DNA of 64,000 nucleotides from Mycolicibacterium iranicum (GCF_014190915.1 NZ_JACHVU010000005.1:186001-250000); one strand, 5' to 3'. Positions 39,388 through 47,854 are shown, counted from the first letter of the stretch. A program made the numbers and translations. Notes: generated by a model not told the origin, from the sequence alone.

Positions 39388-39885
39388 CTAGAGCGCGCGG
39401 ATGTCGGCGGTCACGGCACTGGTCAGCCGCACCAGGTCGCGAGGATCCAGCGCGATGTCCCAGCCGCGCTTACCGGCACTGCACAGCACCCGGTCCCACC
39501 GCAGGGCGGACGCGTCCACGACCGTTGGTAACGCCTTGCGCTGACCGAGGGGCGAGATGCCCCCGACGACATAGCCGGACGAGCGCTGCGCCGCGGCCGG
39601 GTCGGCCATCGTGGCCTTGGCCGCACCCAGGGCCGCCGCGGCGGCTTTCAACGACAGTTTCGACGGCACGGGGAGCACCGCGACACCGAGCCCGCCGGGC
39701 AGAGAGACGACCAGTGTCTTCAGGATCTGATCGGGCTGAAGGCCGTCCGCCCCGGCCAGGGCGCTGACGGCCTCCTCGCCGAACGAGTCGTTGCGCGGGT
39801 CGTGCGTGTACTGCAGGACCTCGTGCGGGACGCCCGCAGCCAGGAGGGCGGCGATCGCCGGGGTTGCTGCACGTGCCACCGGCAC
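39388..39885 (-). CDS. ybaK: Cys-tRNA(Pro)/Cys-tRNA(Cys) deacylase, YbaK type
   Basis: A 165-residue trans-editing protein hydrolysing mischarged Cys-tRNA(Pro). Features: the catalytic Lys in ILKTLVVSLPGG, LPVPSKLSLKAAAAALGA, and the substrate loop GYVVGGISPLGQRKALPTVVD typical of YbaK. GTG 39885 begins PVARAATPAI. In M. tuberculosis I recall the corresponding locus (Rv3224A/B) being split; here it is one intact frame. Divergent from sigH, whose promoter lies just beyond the start. Confidence 0.93.
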   Translation of the reverse strand: MPVARAATPAIAALLAAGVPHEVLQYTHDPRNDSFGEEAVSALAGADGLQPDQILKTLVVSLPGGLGVAVLPVPSKLSLKAAAAALGAAKATMADPAAAQRSSGYVVGGISPLGQRKALPTVVDASALRWDRVLCSAGKRGWDIALDPRDLVRLTSAVTADIRAL

Positions 39886-39897
39886 AGCGTAGGGGGC

Positions 39898-39925
39898 GGG
39901 AACAACTAACCCCGCCTGCGCTGTT
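39898..39925 (+). promoter_or_regulatory. SigH-type autoregulatory promoter of sigH
   Basis: GGGAACA (39898-39904), then 18 nt, then GTT (39923-39925). This fits the SigH/SigE-class GGAAC-N17/18-GTT pattern, and lies about 180 nt upstream of the likely sigH start. M. tuberculosis sigH is known to be autoregulated. Confidence 0.7.
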
Positions 39926-40102
39926 GTTCACCGCAGCAGTGAGGGTCTTCGGGCCGGTCAGAGTCGTTCGTCGGTGTCAGCCTTTAGGATCAGCAGAAGG
40001 GGATTGATGGTGCCAGTTTTGGCCATGGAGGCCCCATCGCGTTCAGTGCACCTACTGGACGTGATCGGTGGCGCCGCGACAGAAGGGACGGTGTTCCCCA
40101 CG

Positions 40103-40768
40103 ATGACCGACACCAACGGGCTGGCCGCGGAGGCCACCCTGGATGCTGACCCGGGCCCGGCTCGGGAGGAGACCGACGCGGAGCTCACCGCCCGGTTCGA
40201 GCGGGACGCGATTCCCCTGCTCGACCAGCTCTACGGCGGTGCGCTGCGGATGACGCGCAATCCCGCAGACGCCGAGGACCTGCTGCAGGAGACGATGGTC
40301 AAGGCCTATTCCGGCTTCCGCTCGTTCCGCGAGGGAACCAATCTCAAGGCGTGGCTGTACCGGATCCTGACCAACACCTACATCAACAGCTACCGAAAGA
40401 AGCAGCGTCAGCCGGCGGAGTACCCGACCGACGAGATCACCGACTGGCAGTTGGCGGCCAACGCCGAGCACTCGTCGACGGGGCTGCGTTCTGCCGAGGT
40501 GGAGGCGTTGGAGCTGCTACCCGACAGTGAGATCAAGGAAGCTCTGCAGGCACTGCCCGAAGAATTCCGGATGGCGGTGTACTACGCCGACGTCGAGGGC
40601 TTCCCCTACAAGGAGATCGCCGAAATCATGGACACGCCGATCGGAACGGTCATGTCGCGGCTGCACCGCGGCAGACGCCAGCTTCGCGAGTTGTTGGCCG
40701 GGGTGGCCCGCGACCGCGGCTTCATCCGGGGTGAGCAGCTCGACGCGGCGGAGGAGGTCACGTCATGA
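40103..40768 (+). CDS. sigH: ECF sigma factor SigH
   Basis: About 221 residues from ATG 40103; alternative in-frame starts are GTG 40091, with AAGGGAC just upstream, and earlier codons back to 39974. Region 2: [44 protein letters not shown] in outline, with the -10 recognition helix ending [12 protein letters not shown]. Region 4: [44 protein letters not shown]. It controls the oxidative and heat stress regulon (thioredoxins, clpB, sigE, sigB). Followed by its anti-sigma factor through an ATGA overlap. Confidence 0.96.
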   Translation: MTDTNGLAAEATLDADPGPAREETDAELTARFERDAIPLLDQLYGGALRMTRNPADAEDLLQETMVKAYSGFRSFREGTNLKAWLYRILTNTYINSYRKKQRQPAEYPTDEITDWQLAANAEHSSTGLRSAEVEALELLPDSEIKEALQALPEEFRMAVYYADVEGFPYKEIAEIMDTPIGTVMSRLHRGRRQLRELLAGVARDRGFIRGEQLDAAEEVTS

Positions 40769-41064
40769 GCGAGTCCGAGGAACGCTGGACCCCGCCCATC
40801 GGGCCGATCGACCCCGAGCACCCGGAGTGCGCCGCGGTCATCGCCGAGGTGTGGACGCTGCTCGACGGCGAATGCACGGTCGAGACCCGCGACAAGCTCA
40901 GGCAGCACCTCGAGGAGTGCCCGACCTGCCTGCGGCACTACGGCGTCGAAGAGAAGATCAAGCGGCTGATCGCCGCCAAGTGCAGTGGCGAGCGCGCCCC
41001 CGAGGGGCTGCGTGAACGGCTGCGCATCCAGATCAGTCAGACCACGATCATCCGCGGAGGCTGA
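40765..41064 (+). CDS. rshA: Zinc-associated anti-sigma factor RshA
   Basis: 99 residues. Redox-sensitive ZAS motif H-x3-C-x2-C in [14 protein letters not shown], plus an upstream Cys-containing [16 protein letters not shown] segment. Binds and inhibits SigH when reduced; oxidation of the Cys pair releases the sigma factor. ATG 40765 overlaps the sigH stop (ATGA), giving balanced synthesis of the pair. A long terminator hairpin follows. Confidence 0.95.
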   Translation: MSESEERWTPPIGPIDPEHPECAAVIAEVWTLLDGECTVETRDKLRQHLEECPTCLRHYGVEEKIKRLIAAKCSGERAPEGLRERLRIQISQTTIIRGG

Positions 41065-41091
41065 TCACCGTCCGCCTGCCGGCATCGCCGT

Positions 41092-41140
41092 GACGCAAAA
41101 CCGCCCGGTCTCTCCACAGAGAGCCGGGCGGTTTTGCGTC
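41092..41140. terminator. Strong terminator after rshA
   Basis: A 17-bp perfect stem (GACGCAAAACCGCCCGG with its complement) extended through CTCTC/GAGAG with one bulged T and a 4-nt loop. The T4 tract is inside the right arm. Serves convergent rshA and the bL37 gene. Confidence 0.9.
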
Positions 41141-41153
41141 GGACCGACGAAGG

Positions 41154-41249
41154 TCAGCGTCCTACGGACTTCGAGCCGGCGTTGGGCCGCTTGCCGTGGT
41201 TGGCCTTCGAGTGCTTGCGATCACGCTTCTTACGGCCACGCTTGGCCAT
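41154..41249 (-). CDS. 50S ribosomal protein bL37 (31 residues)
   Basis: Sequence begins MAKRGRKKRDRKHSKANHG, continues KRPNAG and ends SKSVGR: extremely basic, no hydrophobic segment. The first 24 residues match bL37, the small actinobacterial large-subunit protein first seen in the M. smegmatis 70S cryo-EM structure, as I remember it. Start ATG 41249 has GGAGG 6 nt upstream, and the stop lies just beyond the rshA terminator. Easily missed because of its size. The C-terminal residues beyond KRPNA may be lineage-specific. Confidence 0.88.
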   Translation of the reverse strand: MAKRGRKKRDRKHSKANHGKRPNAGSKSVGR

Positions 41250-41422
41250 GGTGTACCTCCGGTAGTCGTAGGGTGTCATCCCGCAAAACGGGTCGAGTTG
41301 CCATTATTGTCGCACGCTTCGCCGAGACCAATTTCCCCGCGGCCTGTGACCGGCGACATCCGCTGCGGGGGTGTGGTTCGATAGACGCGTTCAGCAGCAG
41401 CAGGTGACGGAGTGGGGTGAAG

Positions 41423-41638
41423 ATGGCCGAGGACGTTCGCGCGGAAATCGTGGCCAGTGTGCTGGAGGTCGTGGTGAACGAAGGCGATCAGATCGGCGAA
41501 GGCGACACCCTGGTGCTGCTGGAGTCGATGAAGATGGAGATCCCGGTCCTCGCCGAGGTCGCGGGCACCGTCAGCAAGGTCAGCGTGTCCGTCGGCGACG
41601 TCATCCAGGCCGGCGACCTCATCGCCGTCATCAGCTAG
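41423..41638 (+). CDS. Biotinyl/lipoyl attachment domain protein (TB7.3-like)
   Basis: 71 residues forming a single swinging-arm domain. ESMKMEIPVLAE contains the biotin-accepting Lys between two Met. Same length and nearly the same sequence as M. tuberculosis TB7.3 (Rv3221c). ATG 41423 is preferred over ATG 41417 on that ground; GGGGTGAAG lies upstream. As a free-standing carrier it would serve an acyl-CoA or other carboxylase, or be a biotinylated protein without a fixed partner. Confidence 0.93.
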   Translation: MAEDVRAEIVASVLEVVVNEGDQIGEGDTLVLLESMKMEIPVLAEVAGTVSKVSVSVGDVIQAGDLIAVIS

Positions 41639-41683
41639 CGCCCGATCGGTCCGGAATCCCGAACCCCGTCTTCGCCGTAGGCC

Positions 41684-43174
41684 ATGTCCACACTCGGTGA
41701 TCTGCTCGCCGAGCACACGATCCTGCCCGGCAACGCTGTCGACCACCTGCACGCGGTGGTGGGCGAGTGGCAGCTCCTCGCCGATCTGTCCTTCGCCGAC
41801 TACCTGATGTGGGTGCAGCGAGACGACGGCATGGTGGTGTGTGTCGCGCAGGTGAGGCCGAACACCGCGCCGACCGTGCTGCTCGCCGATGCGGTGGGCA
41901 CTGTCGCCGAGGCCGAGGACATCCCGATCGTGGCGTCGGCATTCAGGTCCGGAGCGATAGGCCGGGCCAGTGTGGAGGGCCACCTCGGGTCGCCGGGCCT
42001 GAACGTGGAGGCCGTGCCGGTCCGCTACAAGAGCGACGTCGTCGCGGTGCTCACGCATCAGACCTCGCAGGCGCCGCGCCAGGCCAGCCCGCTGGAGGCC
42101 GCGTACGTCGACTGCGCGGGGGACCTGCTGCACATGCTGTCCGAAGGCACGTTCCCCAATGTGGGCGATCTGGCGATGTCACGCTCGAGCCCCCGCGTCG
42201 GCGACGGTTTCATCCGCCTCGACGAGGCCGGCGTGGTCACGTTCGCCAGCCCGAACGCCATCTCGGCCTACCACCGGATGGGCTTGTCCGCCGAGCTCGA
42301 AGGCCACAACCTGGTCAGCGTCACCCGCCCCCTGATCGCCGACACCTTCGAGGCGCAGGAACTCGCCAACCACGTCCGCGATTCGCTCGCCGGCGGCTCG
42401 AGCATGCGCATGGAGGTCGACGCCGGCGGAGCCACCGTTCTGCTGCGCACGTTGCCGCTGGGGGTGCACGGGGTGGCAGTGGGCGCCGCGGTGCTCATCC
42501 GCGACGTCACGGAGGTCAAGCGCCGGGACCGCGCCCTGTTGTCGAAGGACGCGACCATCCGCGAGATCCATCACCGGGTGAAGAACAACCTGCAGACCGT
42601 CGCGGCGCTGCTACGACTTCAGGCTCGCCGGACCAACAACCCCGAGGGCCGCGAGGCGCTCATGGAATCCGTGCGGCGCGTGTCCTCGATCGCCCTGGTG
42701 CACGACGCGCTGTCGATGTCGGTGGACGAAGAGGTGAACCTGGACGAGGTCATCGACCGGATTCTGCCGATCATGAACGACGTTGCGACCGTGGACTCTC
42801 CGATACGGATCAACCGGGTCGGCGACCTCGGTGTGCTCGACGCCGACCGTGCGACAGCGCTGACCATGGTCATCACCGAGCTCGTGCAGAACGCCATCGA
42901 GCACGCGTTCGACGCCGACACCGCGCAGGGCTGCGTCACCATCCGGGCCCAGCGCTCGGCGCGCTGGCTCGACGTCATCGTCCATGACGACGGGCGCGGT
43001 CTTCCGGACGGTTTCAGCCTCGAGAAGTCCGACCGACTCGGGCTGCAGATCGTGCGCACGCTGGTGTCCGCCGAACTCGACGGCTCGCTGGGTATGCACA
43101 ACGGCGAAGCGGGCGGAACCGACGTGATTCTTCGAGTTCCGATCGGCAGACGCGTGCGCGTCAGCCAATACTGA
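41684..43174 (+). CDS. pdtaS: Sensor histidine kinase PdtaS
   Basis: A 496-residue soluble kinase. N-terminal GAF-like domain (about 1-150), then a PAS domain (about 175-285; GFIRLDEAGVVTFASPNAIS), a HisKA_2 dimerisation box with the phospho-acceptor in IREIHHRVKNNLQTVAALLRLQ, and an HWE/HisKA_2-type ATPase with ITELVQNAIEHAF and HDDGRGLPDGF. Its partner PdtaR is an ANTAR antiterminator that binds RNA, so this system acts post-initiation. No transmembrane helix, consistent with a cytosolic sensor; in M. tuberculosis it responds to NO and copper. Confidence 0.95.
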   Translation: MSTLGDLLAEHTILPGNAVDHLHAVVGEWQLLADLSFADYLMWVQRDDGMVVCVAQVRPNTAPTVLLADAVGTVAEAEDIPIVASAFRSGAIGRASVEGHLGSPGLNVEAVPVRYKSDVVAVLTHQTSQAPRQASPLEAAYVDCAGDLLHMLSEGTFPNVGDLAMSRSSPRVGDGFIRLDEAGVVTFASPNAISAYHRMGLSAELEGHNLVSVTRPLIADTFEAQELANHVRDSLAGGSSMRMEVDAGGATVLLRTLPLGVHGVAVGAAVLIRDVTEVKRRDRALLSKDATIREIHHRVKNNLQTVAALLRLQARRTNNPEGREALMESVRRVSSIALVHDALSMSVDEEVNLDEVIDRILPIMNDVATVDSPIRINRVGDLGVLDADRATALTMVITELVQNAIEHAFDADTAQGCVTIRAQRSARWLDVIVHDDGRGLPDGFSLEKSDRLGLQIVRTLVSAELDGSLGMHNGEAGGTDVILRVPIGRRVRVSQY

Positions 43175-43228
43175 CCGCGCGTCGCGAATTCCGTTAATGC
43201 GCCGAATTGCGACCGAATTACGCGCACA

Positions 43229-43264
43229 AAACAACGGCCCCGACTTTCGTCGGGGCCGTTGTTT
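43229..43264. terminator. Bidirectional terminator between pdtaS and whiB1
   Basis: Perfect 16-bp stem (AAACAACGGCCCCGAC with its complement), 4-nt TTTC loop. The right arm ends TTGTTT, and the left reads TTGTTT in the other direction. Confidence 0.88.
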
Positions 43265-43282
43265 GATACGCCGGTTGCCGGC

Positions 43283-43537
43283 TCAGACTCCCGTGCGCGC
43301 CTTGGTCCTGGCGTTGCGGCGCTTGAGCGCGCGGCGCTCGTCTTCGCTCATGCCGCCCCACACGCCCGCATCCTGGCCGGACTCCAAAGCCCAGCTCAGG
43401 CACTCCGCCGTCACCGGGCAGCGGTTGCAGACGAGCTTCGCGTCAGCGATCTGGGCGAGGGCCGGGCCGCTGTTTCCCACGGGGAAGAACAGTTCCGGAT
43501 CCTCGTCGCGACAGACCGCCTTGTGGCGCCAATCCAT
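43283..43537 (-). CDS. whiB1: WhiB1 [4Fe-4S] transcription factor
   Basis: 84 residues. Four cluster Cys: one in HKAVCRDEDP, then CNRCPVTAEC, the C...CxxC...C WhiB pattern, followed by the GVWGGMSEDERRALKRR turn and basic DNA-binding tail. Binds the primary sigma factor region 4; the M. tuberculosis cluster reacts with NO and the gene is essential. ATG 43537 gives the exact family length, with AGGAG about 9 nt upstream. A CRP-type site lies upstream of the promoter. Confidence 0.97.
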   Translation of the reverse strand: MDWRHKAVCRDEDPELFFPVGNSGPALAQIADAKLVCNRCPVTAECLSWALESGQDAGVWGGMSEDERRALKRRNARTKARTGV

Positions 43538-43666
43538 AAGATCTAACTCCTCGTCAATGTCACATGCGCGCGCAGTTATGGCGCACAAGCTTTACTTCGG
43601 CTGTTAACGCGAGCGCACCAAATGTTTCTGCGCTGTTGCATCCGATGCTTTCACAGGCTGAACAGA

Positions 43667-43672
43667 TGTCAA
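43667..43672 (-). promoter_or_regulatory. Candidate -35 of whiB1
   Basis: TTGACA on the minus strand, about 130 nt upstream of the start codon. The -10 is not clear by eye. Confidence 0.4.
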
Positions 43673-43688
43673 TAGCAGTGCGTTAACA

Positions 43689-43704
43689 CGTGGGCTATCT
43701 CACT
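43689..43704 (-). promoter_or_regulatory. CRP (Rv3676-type) binding site of whiB1
   Basis: The minus strand reads AGTGAGATAGCCCACG, which fits the mycobacterial CRP half-site pattern GTGnnAnnnnnnCAC and, as I recall, the mapped M. tuberculosis whiB1 site. It lies about 25 bp upstream of the candidate -35. Confidence 0.65.
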
Positions 43705-43784
43705 ACCGAGGTCCGTTACCGGAGCCCTAACTCCGTTGTACTACACTCAATCCATCTGCGCCCTGATCCCAGCCTGGGAAGTGG

Positions 43785-43799
43785 GTCACAATCTGTGAC
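43785..43799. promoter_or_regulatory. Palindrome GTCACA-N3-TGTGAC
   Basis: Perfect 6-bp arms with a 3-nt centre, in the whiB1 upstream region 18 bp after the stop of the lipid kinase gene. Too distant from whiB1 to be a simple repressor site. May be a second regulatory site or a residual operator. Confidence 0.45.
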
Positions 43800-43816
43800 T
43801 GCGCAGCTCACACGTC

Positions 43817-44773
43817 TTATCGGCCCATTTTCGGCAGCGGTGCGACCACGCCCAGGGCATTGGGCACCGACGTGAACCGCATCGTTTGGCGCGTGCCGAT
43901 GTAATCTCCGTCAATCTGGCAGGCGACCGGGGTGTCGCTGCTCACCGTGAGCCAGTCGACGTTGTCGTCGCGGATCAGGTGCCTGGCCTCGAGCCGGGGC
44001 TTGCGCGAGTTCATCTGCCGTACCAGACCGAGGTTCGCCCACACGTTCATGCTGGTCGTCGCGAACACCCCGAGCCCCGTTTCGAACGTGGTGTCGGGGT
44101 TGGTCCAGACGGGCCGGGTGTTCGCATACGTCCACGGGCTCGAATTGGAGACGAACGCGAAATGCACGCCCGAGACGGGCTCCTGCCCGGGTAGCTGCAG
44201 TGTCAGCTGGGGTTCACGGCGCGCGCTGGCGAGCACCTCGCGGATCGCCACACGGATGTAGCGCGACGCCGTGACCTTGCGGCCCTTGGCCCGTTGCGCC
44301 TCCACCGCGGCGACCACGTCACCGTCGACACCCATCCCGGCGGTGAACACCCCCCAGCGTTCCCCGCAGTCCATCAGGCCGATACGCCGCCACTTTCCGC
44401 CGCGGCGGTAGTCGCCGAGGAGGTCGACGAGCTGGTTGGTCGCATCGATCGGGTCGGGGCTGATACCCAGCGCGCGGGCGAACACGTTCGCCGAACCGCC
44501 CGGCACGACACCGACCGCCGGTCCGGTGTTGCCGGGCCCGCCTTCACCGAGGACGCCGTTGACGACCTCGTTCACGGTGCCGTCGCCGCCGTGCACGATC
44601 AGGACGTCGACACCGCTGCGGGCGGCGTCGCGGGCGATCTCGATGGCGTGGCCGCGGTGGTCGGTATGGGCGACGGTCAGGCGCACCCGGCTTTCCAGGG
44701 CGTGTGCGAGCAGGTCGCGCCCGGCAGGCGTCGTCGAGGTCGCATTCGGGTTCACGATCAGCACGGCGCGCAC
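43817..44773 (-). CDS. Diacylglycerol/sphingosine kinase-family lipid kinase (Rv3218-like)
   Basis: 318 residues. Nucleotide-binding DAGK_cat fold: [12 protein letters not shown] at the N-terminus, the signature [17 protein letters not shown], then a Gly-rich [17 protein letters not shown] loop. The C-terminal half is the beta-sandwich of the family. It would phosphorylate a lipid such as diacylglycerol at the membrane face; the actual substrate is not known. GTG 44773 begins RAVLIVNPN. Divergent from aroQ with 88 bp between starts. Confidence 0.9.
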   Translation of the reverse strand: MRAVLIVNPNATSTTPAGRDLLAHALESRVRLTVAHTDHRGHAIEIARDAARSGVDVLIVHGGDGTVNEVVNGVLGEGGPGNTGPAVGVVPGGSANVFARALGISPDPIDATNQLVDLLGDYRRGGKWRRIGLMDCGERWGVFTAGMGVDGDVVAAVEAQRAKGRKVTASRYIRVAIREVLASARREPQLTLQLPGQEPVSGVHFAFVSNSSPWTYANTRPVWTNPDTTFETGLGVFATTSMNVWANLGLVRQMNSRKPRLEARHLIRDDNVDWLTVSSDTPVACQIDGDYIGTRQTMRFTSVPNALGVVAPLPKMGR

Positions 44774-44849
44774 GGGGTTCGAGCCTAACGGGCCGCCGGG
44801 GGCCGCCGCCGCGCCCTGCGTGCAAGCGCACCTGGGCACCGCGCGCCGG

Positions 44850-44862
44850 TACCGTACAACGG
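44850..44862 (+). promoter_or_regulatory. Leaderless promoter -10 of aroQ
   Basis: TACCGT (44850-44855) followed by exactly 6 nt and GTG 44862. No Shine-Dalgarno sequence. Confidence 0.6.
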
Positions 44863-45305
44863 TGACCGAACGCCGACTGCTTCTCGTCAACGGGCCGAAC
44901 CTCAATCTGCTCGGCACCCGGCAGCCCGAGGTCTACGGCTCGACGACACTGGCCGAGATCGAGGCGAAGGTCACCGAGGTCGCCACGGCCGCGGGGCTGA
45001 AGGTGCGCGCGGTGCAGAGCAATCACGAGGGCGTGCTCGTCGACGCGATCCATGCGGCGCGCACCGACTGCGTGGGCATCGTCATCAACCCGGCGGCCTA
45101 CAGCCACACCTCGGTCGCGATCGCCGACGCATTGCGCTCGGTCGGTCTTCCCGTCGCCGAGGTGCATCTGAGCAACATCCACGCCCGCGAAGAGTTCCGG
45201 CATCACTCCTACGTGTCCGCGGTCGCGGACATGGTGGTGGCCGGCGCGGGCCCGCTGGGCTACGAGATGGCGGTGCAGTACCTGGCGGACAGGCTGACGC
45301 CGTGA
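44862..45305 (+). CDS. aroQ: 3-dehydroquinate dehydratase, type II
   Basis: A 147-residue dodecameric enzyme converting 3-dehydroquinate to 3-dehydroshikimate. Motifs: [20 protein letters not shown] with the catalytic Tyr and lid Arg, the substrate-binding [16 protein letters not shown], and [19 protein letters not shown] with the active-site His. In M. tuberculosis aroQ (aroD) lies in the aroB cluster (Rv2537c), so this copy is either extra or relocated. Overlaps the downstream membrane gene by GTGA. Confidence 0.95.
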   Translation: MTERRLLLVNGPNLNLLGTRQPEVYGSTTLAEIEAKVTEVATAAGLKVRAVQSNHEGVLVDAIHAARTDCVGIVINPAAYSHTSVAIADALRSVGLPVAEVHLSNIHAREEFRHHSYVSAVADMVVAGAGPLGYEMAVQYLADRLTP

Positions 45306-45718
45306 CCCCACGCGTCGTTCGGATCGCCGGCGGAATCGCCGCTCTGGAGGGCGTTCTCGGGATCGGCATGGCAGTCGTGCTGGTCGTGCGCGAGGCGGCC
45401 GGACATCACGAGATCGCGATCAGCGGCTACGGCACCGCGGCCTGGTTCGCGATCATGGGTTCGGGTGTCGCCGCCGCGGGCTGGGCGCTGACGACCGGAC
45501 GCCGGTGGGGCCGCGGGATCGCGGTGTTCGCGAACCTGATCCTGCTCGGGGTGGCCTGGTACGTCTTCAGCTCAGGTCGGCTGGGCTACGCGGCGCTGGT
45601 GGCCGCAGCCGCGATCGGCGTCCTCGCACTGCTGTTCAGCCCGGCGGGGTTGCGATGGATGACTCAGGTGCCGGACTCCGCGGCCAACTCCGACAGGCCC
45701 GGACCCGACACCCGGTAG
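45302..45718 (+). CDS. Small four-helix membrane protein (Rv3217c-like)
   Basis: 138 residues with four hydrophobic helices (about 6-30, 42-62, 70-90 and 93-112), short loops and a polar Pro/Asp-rich tail. No motif recognised. GTG 45302 overlaps the aroQ stop. The last 55 bp are antisense to the end of the GNAT gene, so the two mRNAs can pair at their 3' ends. Function unknown. Confidence 0.8.
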   Translation: MTPRVVRIAGGIAALEGVLGIGMAVVLVVREAAGHHEIAISGYGTAAWFAIMGSGVAAAGWALTTGRRWGRGIAVFANLILLGVAWYVFSSGRLGYAALVAAAAIGVLALLFSPAGLRWMTQVPDSAANSDRPGPDTR

Positions 45719-46152
45719 GTGATCCAGTCGGTCTGCTGGACGCCGCCGACGTCGTCGTACAGGGCGATCGCGTTGACGTTCCAGTCGAGCACGGCCCAGC
45801 TCAGCCGCGTGTAGCCGTGGTCGACGCATTCGCGGGCCAGCGTTGCCAGCAGCTTGCGTGCGAGTCCGCGCCTGCGGAAGTCCGGACGCACGAACAGGTC
45901 TTCGAGATAGATGCCCGCTTTGCCGTCCCATGTCGAGAAGTTGCGGAACCACAGCGCTGCCGCGGCGGGCCGGCCGTCCACTTCGACGAGGTGTCCGAAC
46001 ACGGTCGGGTCGGGGCCGAAAAGCGCTTCGGCCAACTGTGTCTCGGTGACCGTGCACTCGCGGGCGGCCTGCTCGAACTCGGCGAGTTCATGGATCATGG
46101 CGGTCAGTTCGGCCTCGTCGCCGGCACGCACGCGCCGGATCGTCTCGCTCAC
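45664..46152 (-). CDS. GNAT-family N-acetyltransferase (Rv3216-like)
   Basis: 162 residues. The acetyl-CoA signature in motif A is LEDLFVRPDFRRRGLARKLLATLA (R-x-x-R/G-x-G/A), followed by LSWAVLDWNVNAIALYDDVG. This outline matches the spermidine/diamine acetyltransferase-like branch. Its GTG overlaps the entC stop, so it is the last gene of a gpm2-entC-GNAT operon in which each junction is a 4-nt GTGA overlap. Acceptor unknown. Confidence 0.9.
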   Translation of the reverse strand: MSETIRRVRAGDEAELTAMIHELAEFEQAARECTVTETQLAEALFGPDPTVFGHLVEVDGRPAAAALWFRNFSTWDGKAGIYLEDLFVRPDFRRRGLARKLLATLARECVDHGYTRLSWAVLDWNVNAIALYDDVGGVQQTDWITYRVSGPGLSELAAESGT

Positions 46153-47246
46153 GGCTCTACTCCCAACGCCGACAGAATGGTGCGGAATTTCGTTGTGGTC
46201 TCGGCGAATTCGTCATCGGGGTCGGATTCGGCGACGATCCCCCCGCCGGAGTGCGCGAGCGCGGTGCGCCGGTCCGCCGACAGCTGCGCGCACCTGATCG
46301 AGACGACCCAGCGACCGTCCCCGCGCTGGTCGCACCAGCCGACGGCACCGGCATAGAAGCCCCGGTCACCCTCGACGCCCTCGATGAGGTCGACCGCTTC
46401 TCGTGTCGGGGAGCCGCCGACGGCCGGGGTCGGATGCAACGCGACGGCGAGATCCAGTGCTGTGACCGACTTTTCGCGCAACCTGCCCGAGATGGGGGTG
46501 TAGAGATGCCAGACGGCAGCGGTTTTGGTGAGCTGGGGGTGGTCGGCGATCTGCAGGTCGGTGCACAGGGGCTCCAGCGCGGTCCGGAGCGCGTCGACCA
46601 CCAGCTGGTGCTCGTGACGGTTCTTCTGCGACGCCGCGAGCGTCGCCCCGCTGGCGGCGTCCGCCTCGGGATCGGGCCGGCGGGGCGCCGAGCCGGCGAA
46701 CGGCCGGCACAGCACCCGGTCTCCCTGGCGGGCGACCAGCAGTTCGGGGCTCGCGCCCACCAGGGCTGTCCCTGAATGACCTTCCCCGGCCGCCGACAGG
46801 TCCACCAGGAACTTCGTGGCCTGCCCGTCCGCAGCCGCCAGGCGGTGCAGCAGCGTTCTGGCGTCGAGCCTGCCGTCGGCCGTCACCCGCAATGCCCGCG
46901 CCAACACGACCTTGTGCAGTTCGTCGGCCGGGTCACGAAGCCGGGCCAGCGCGACCCCGATCCGCCGCCGGTGCTCGTCGGCGTCGGGTGTCATCTCGGC
47001 GATCTGTGCGGTGGGGAGCTCGCGCAGCGGCCAGTCGGGAATCGCGTCGGTGAACCGCACCGATTGCGGCCGGAGCAGCGCCGCCGGCCCGCCGGGGTCG
47101 AAAGGCAGCGCGCCCACGACGATCGGGGCGCTGTGCGATGCCAGCGCGGCGCGGGCGTCGGAGATCTGGGGGAACGCGGTGTGCACGCCCTCACCGAGGA
47201 CCACCCCGTCGGGCCCGGCCAGGACGAAGGTGGGTTCGCGGGTCAC
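46149..47246 (-). CDS. entC: Isochorismate synthase
   Basis: A 365-residue chorismate-utilising enzyme making isochorismate for menaquinone or siderophore precursors. Conserved parts: HKVVLARALRVTADG, GHSGTALVGASPELLVARQGDRVLCRPFAGSAPR in outline, NRHEHQLVVDALR, and the C-terminal HPTPAVGGSPTREAVDLI, GDRGFYAGAVGW and GGGIVAESDPDDEFAET magnesium site. GTG 47246 overlaps the gpm2 stop. Which end use applies cannot be told from the window; no other siderophore gene is nearby. Confidence 0.92.
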   Translation of the reverse strand: MTREPTFVLAGPDGVVLGEGVHTAFPQISDARAALASHSAPIVVGALPFDPGGPAALLRPQSVRFTDAIPDWPLRELPTAQIAEMTPDADEHRRRIGVALARLRDPADELHKVVLARALRVTADGRLDARTLLHRLAAADGQATKFLVDLSAAGEGHSGTALVGASPELLVARQGDRVLCRPFAGSAPRRPDPEADAASGATLAASQKNRHEHQLVVDALRTALEPLCTDLQIADHPQLTKTAAVWHLYTPISGRLREKSVTALDLAVALHPTPAVGGSPTREAVDLIEGVEGDRGFYAGAVGWCDQRGDGRWVVSIRCAQLSADRRTALAHSGGGIVAESDPDDEFAETTTKFRTILSALGVEP

Positions 47247-47854
47247 GTCGACCCGGCGGGATTGGGGTGGCCGGTCTGCGCCAGGGCGCTGAGCTGGCGG
47301 ACCCCGTGCTCGAAGCCGCACACCGCGATGGACGCGGCGGGCATCGCGAACCGGATGCCCTCGTAGACGGGCTGCTCGACCCAGCGCGTGATCACCGCGC
47401 GGGAGAAGTGACCGTGTCCGACGAACACCACGTCCCGGGTTTCCATGTGCTCCAGCGCCACCTCGATGGCCTGATCGGCCCGTGCGCAGACCTGCGCCGA
47501 CGTCTCGCCGCCGGGACACCCGTGGGTCCACACGAGCCAGTTCGGGACGGCCTTGCGGATCTCGCTGGTGGTGGTGCCCTCGTAGTCGCCGTAGTCCCAT
47601 TCGCTGACCAGCGGGCTGATCTCGTCGACGGTCAGGCCCGCCAGTTCGGCGGTCGTCCGCGCGCGGATGCGGGGGCTGCTGAGGACATAGGGATTGTCGA
47701 GTTGCATCTGTTCGAGCGTGTCTGCCGCGGCCAGGGCCTGTTCGCGGCCATGCTCGGTGAGCTCGAGTTCGGTGCGGCTCGTATGCTTGCCCGACTTCGA
47801 CCACTCGGTTTCGCCATGTCGGAGAAGGATCAGGCGGTGCTGCAGAAGGCCCAC
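47243..47854 (-). CDS. gpm2: Histidine-phosphatase-superfamily protein (Gpm2-like)
   Basis: 203 residues. Catalytic LILLRHGETEW with the phospho-acceptor His, the second His in VFVGHGHFSRAVI, and acidic SEWDYGDYEG. Despite the name, M. tuberculosis Rv3214 has been characterised as an acid phosphatase rather than a mutase. GTG 47854 heads the gpm2-entC-GNAT set of overlapping genes. Divergent from the ParA-like gene, 92 bp apart. Confidence 0.92.
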   Translation of the reverse strand: MGLLQHRLILLRHGETEWSKSGKHTSRTELELTEHGREQALAAADTLEQMQLDNPYVLSSPRIRARTTAELAGLTVDEISPLVSEWDYGDYEGTTTSEIRKAVPNWLVWTHGCPGGETSAQVCARADQAIEVALEHMETRDVVFVGHGHFSRAVITRWVEQPVYEGIRFAMPAASIAVCGFEHGVRQLSALAQTGHPNPAGST

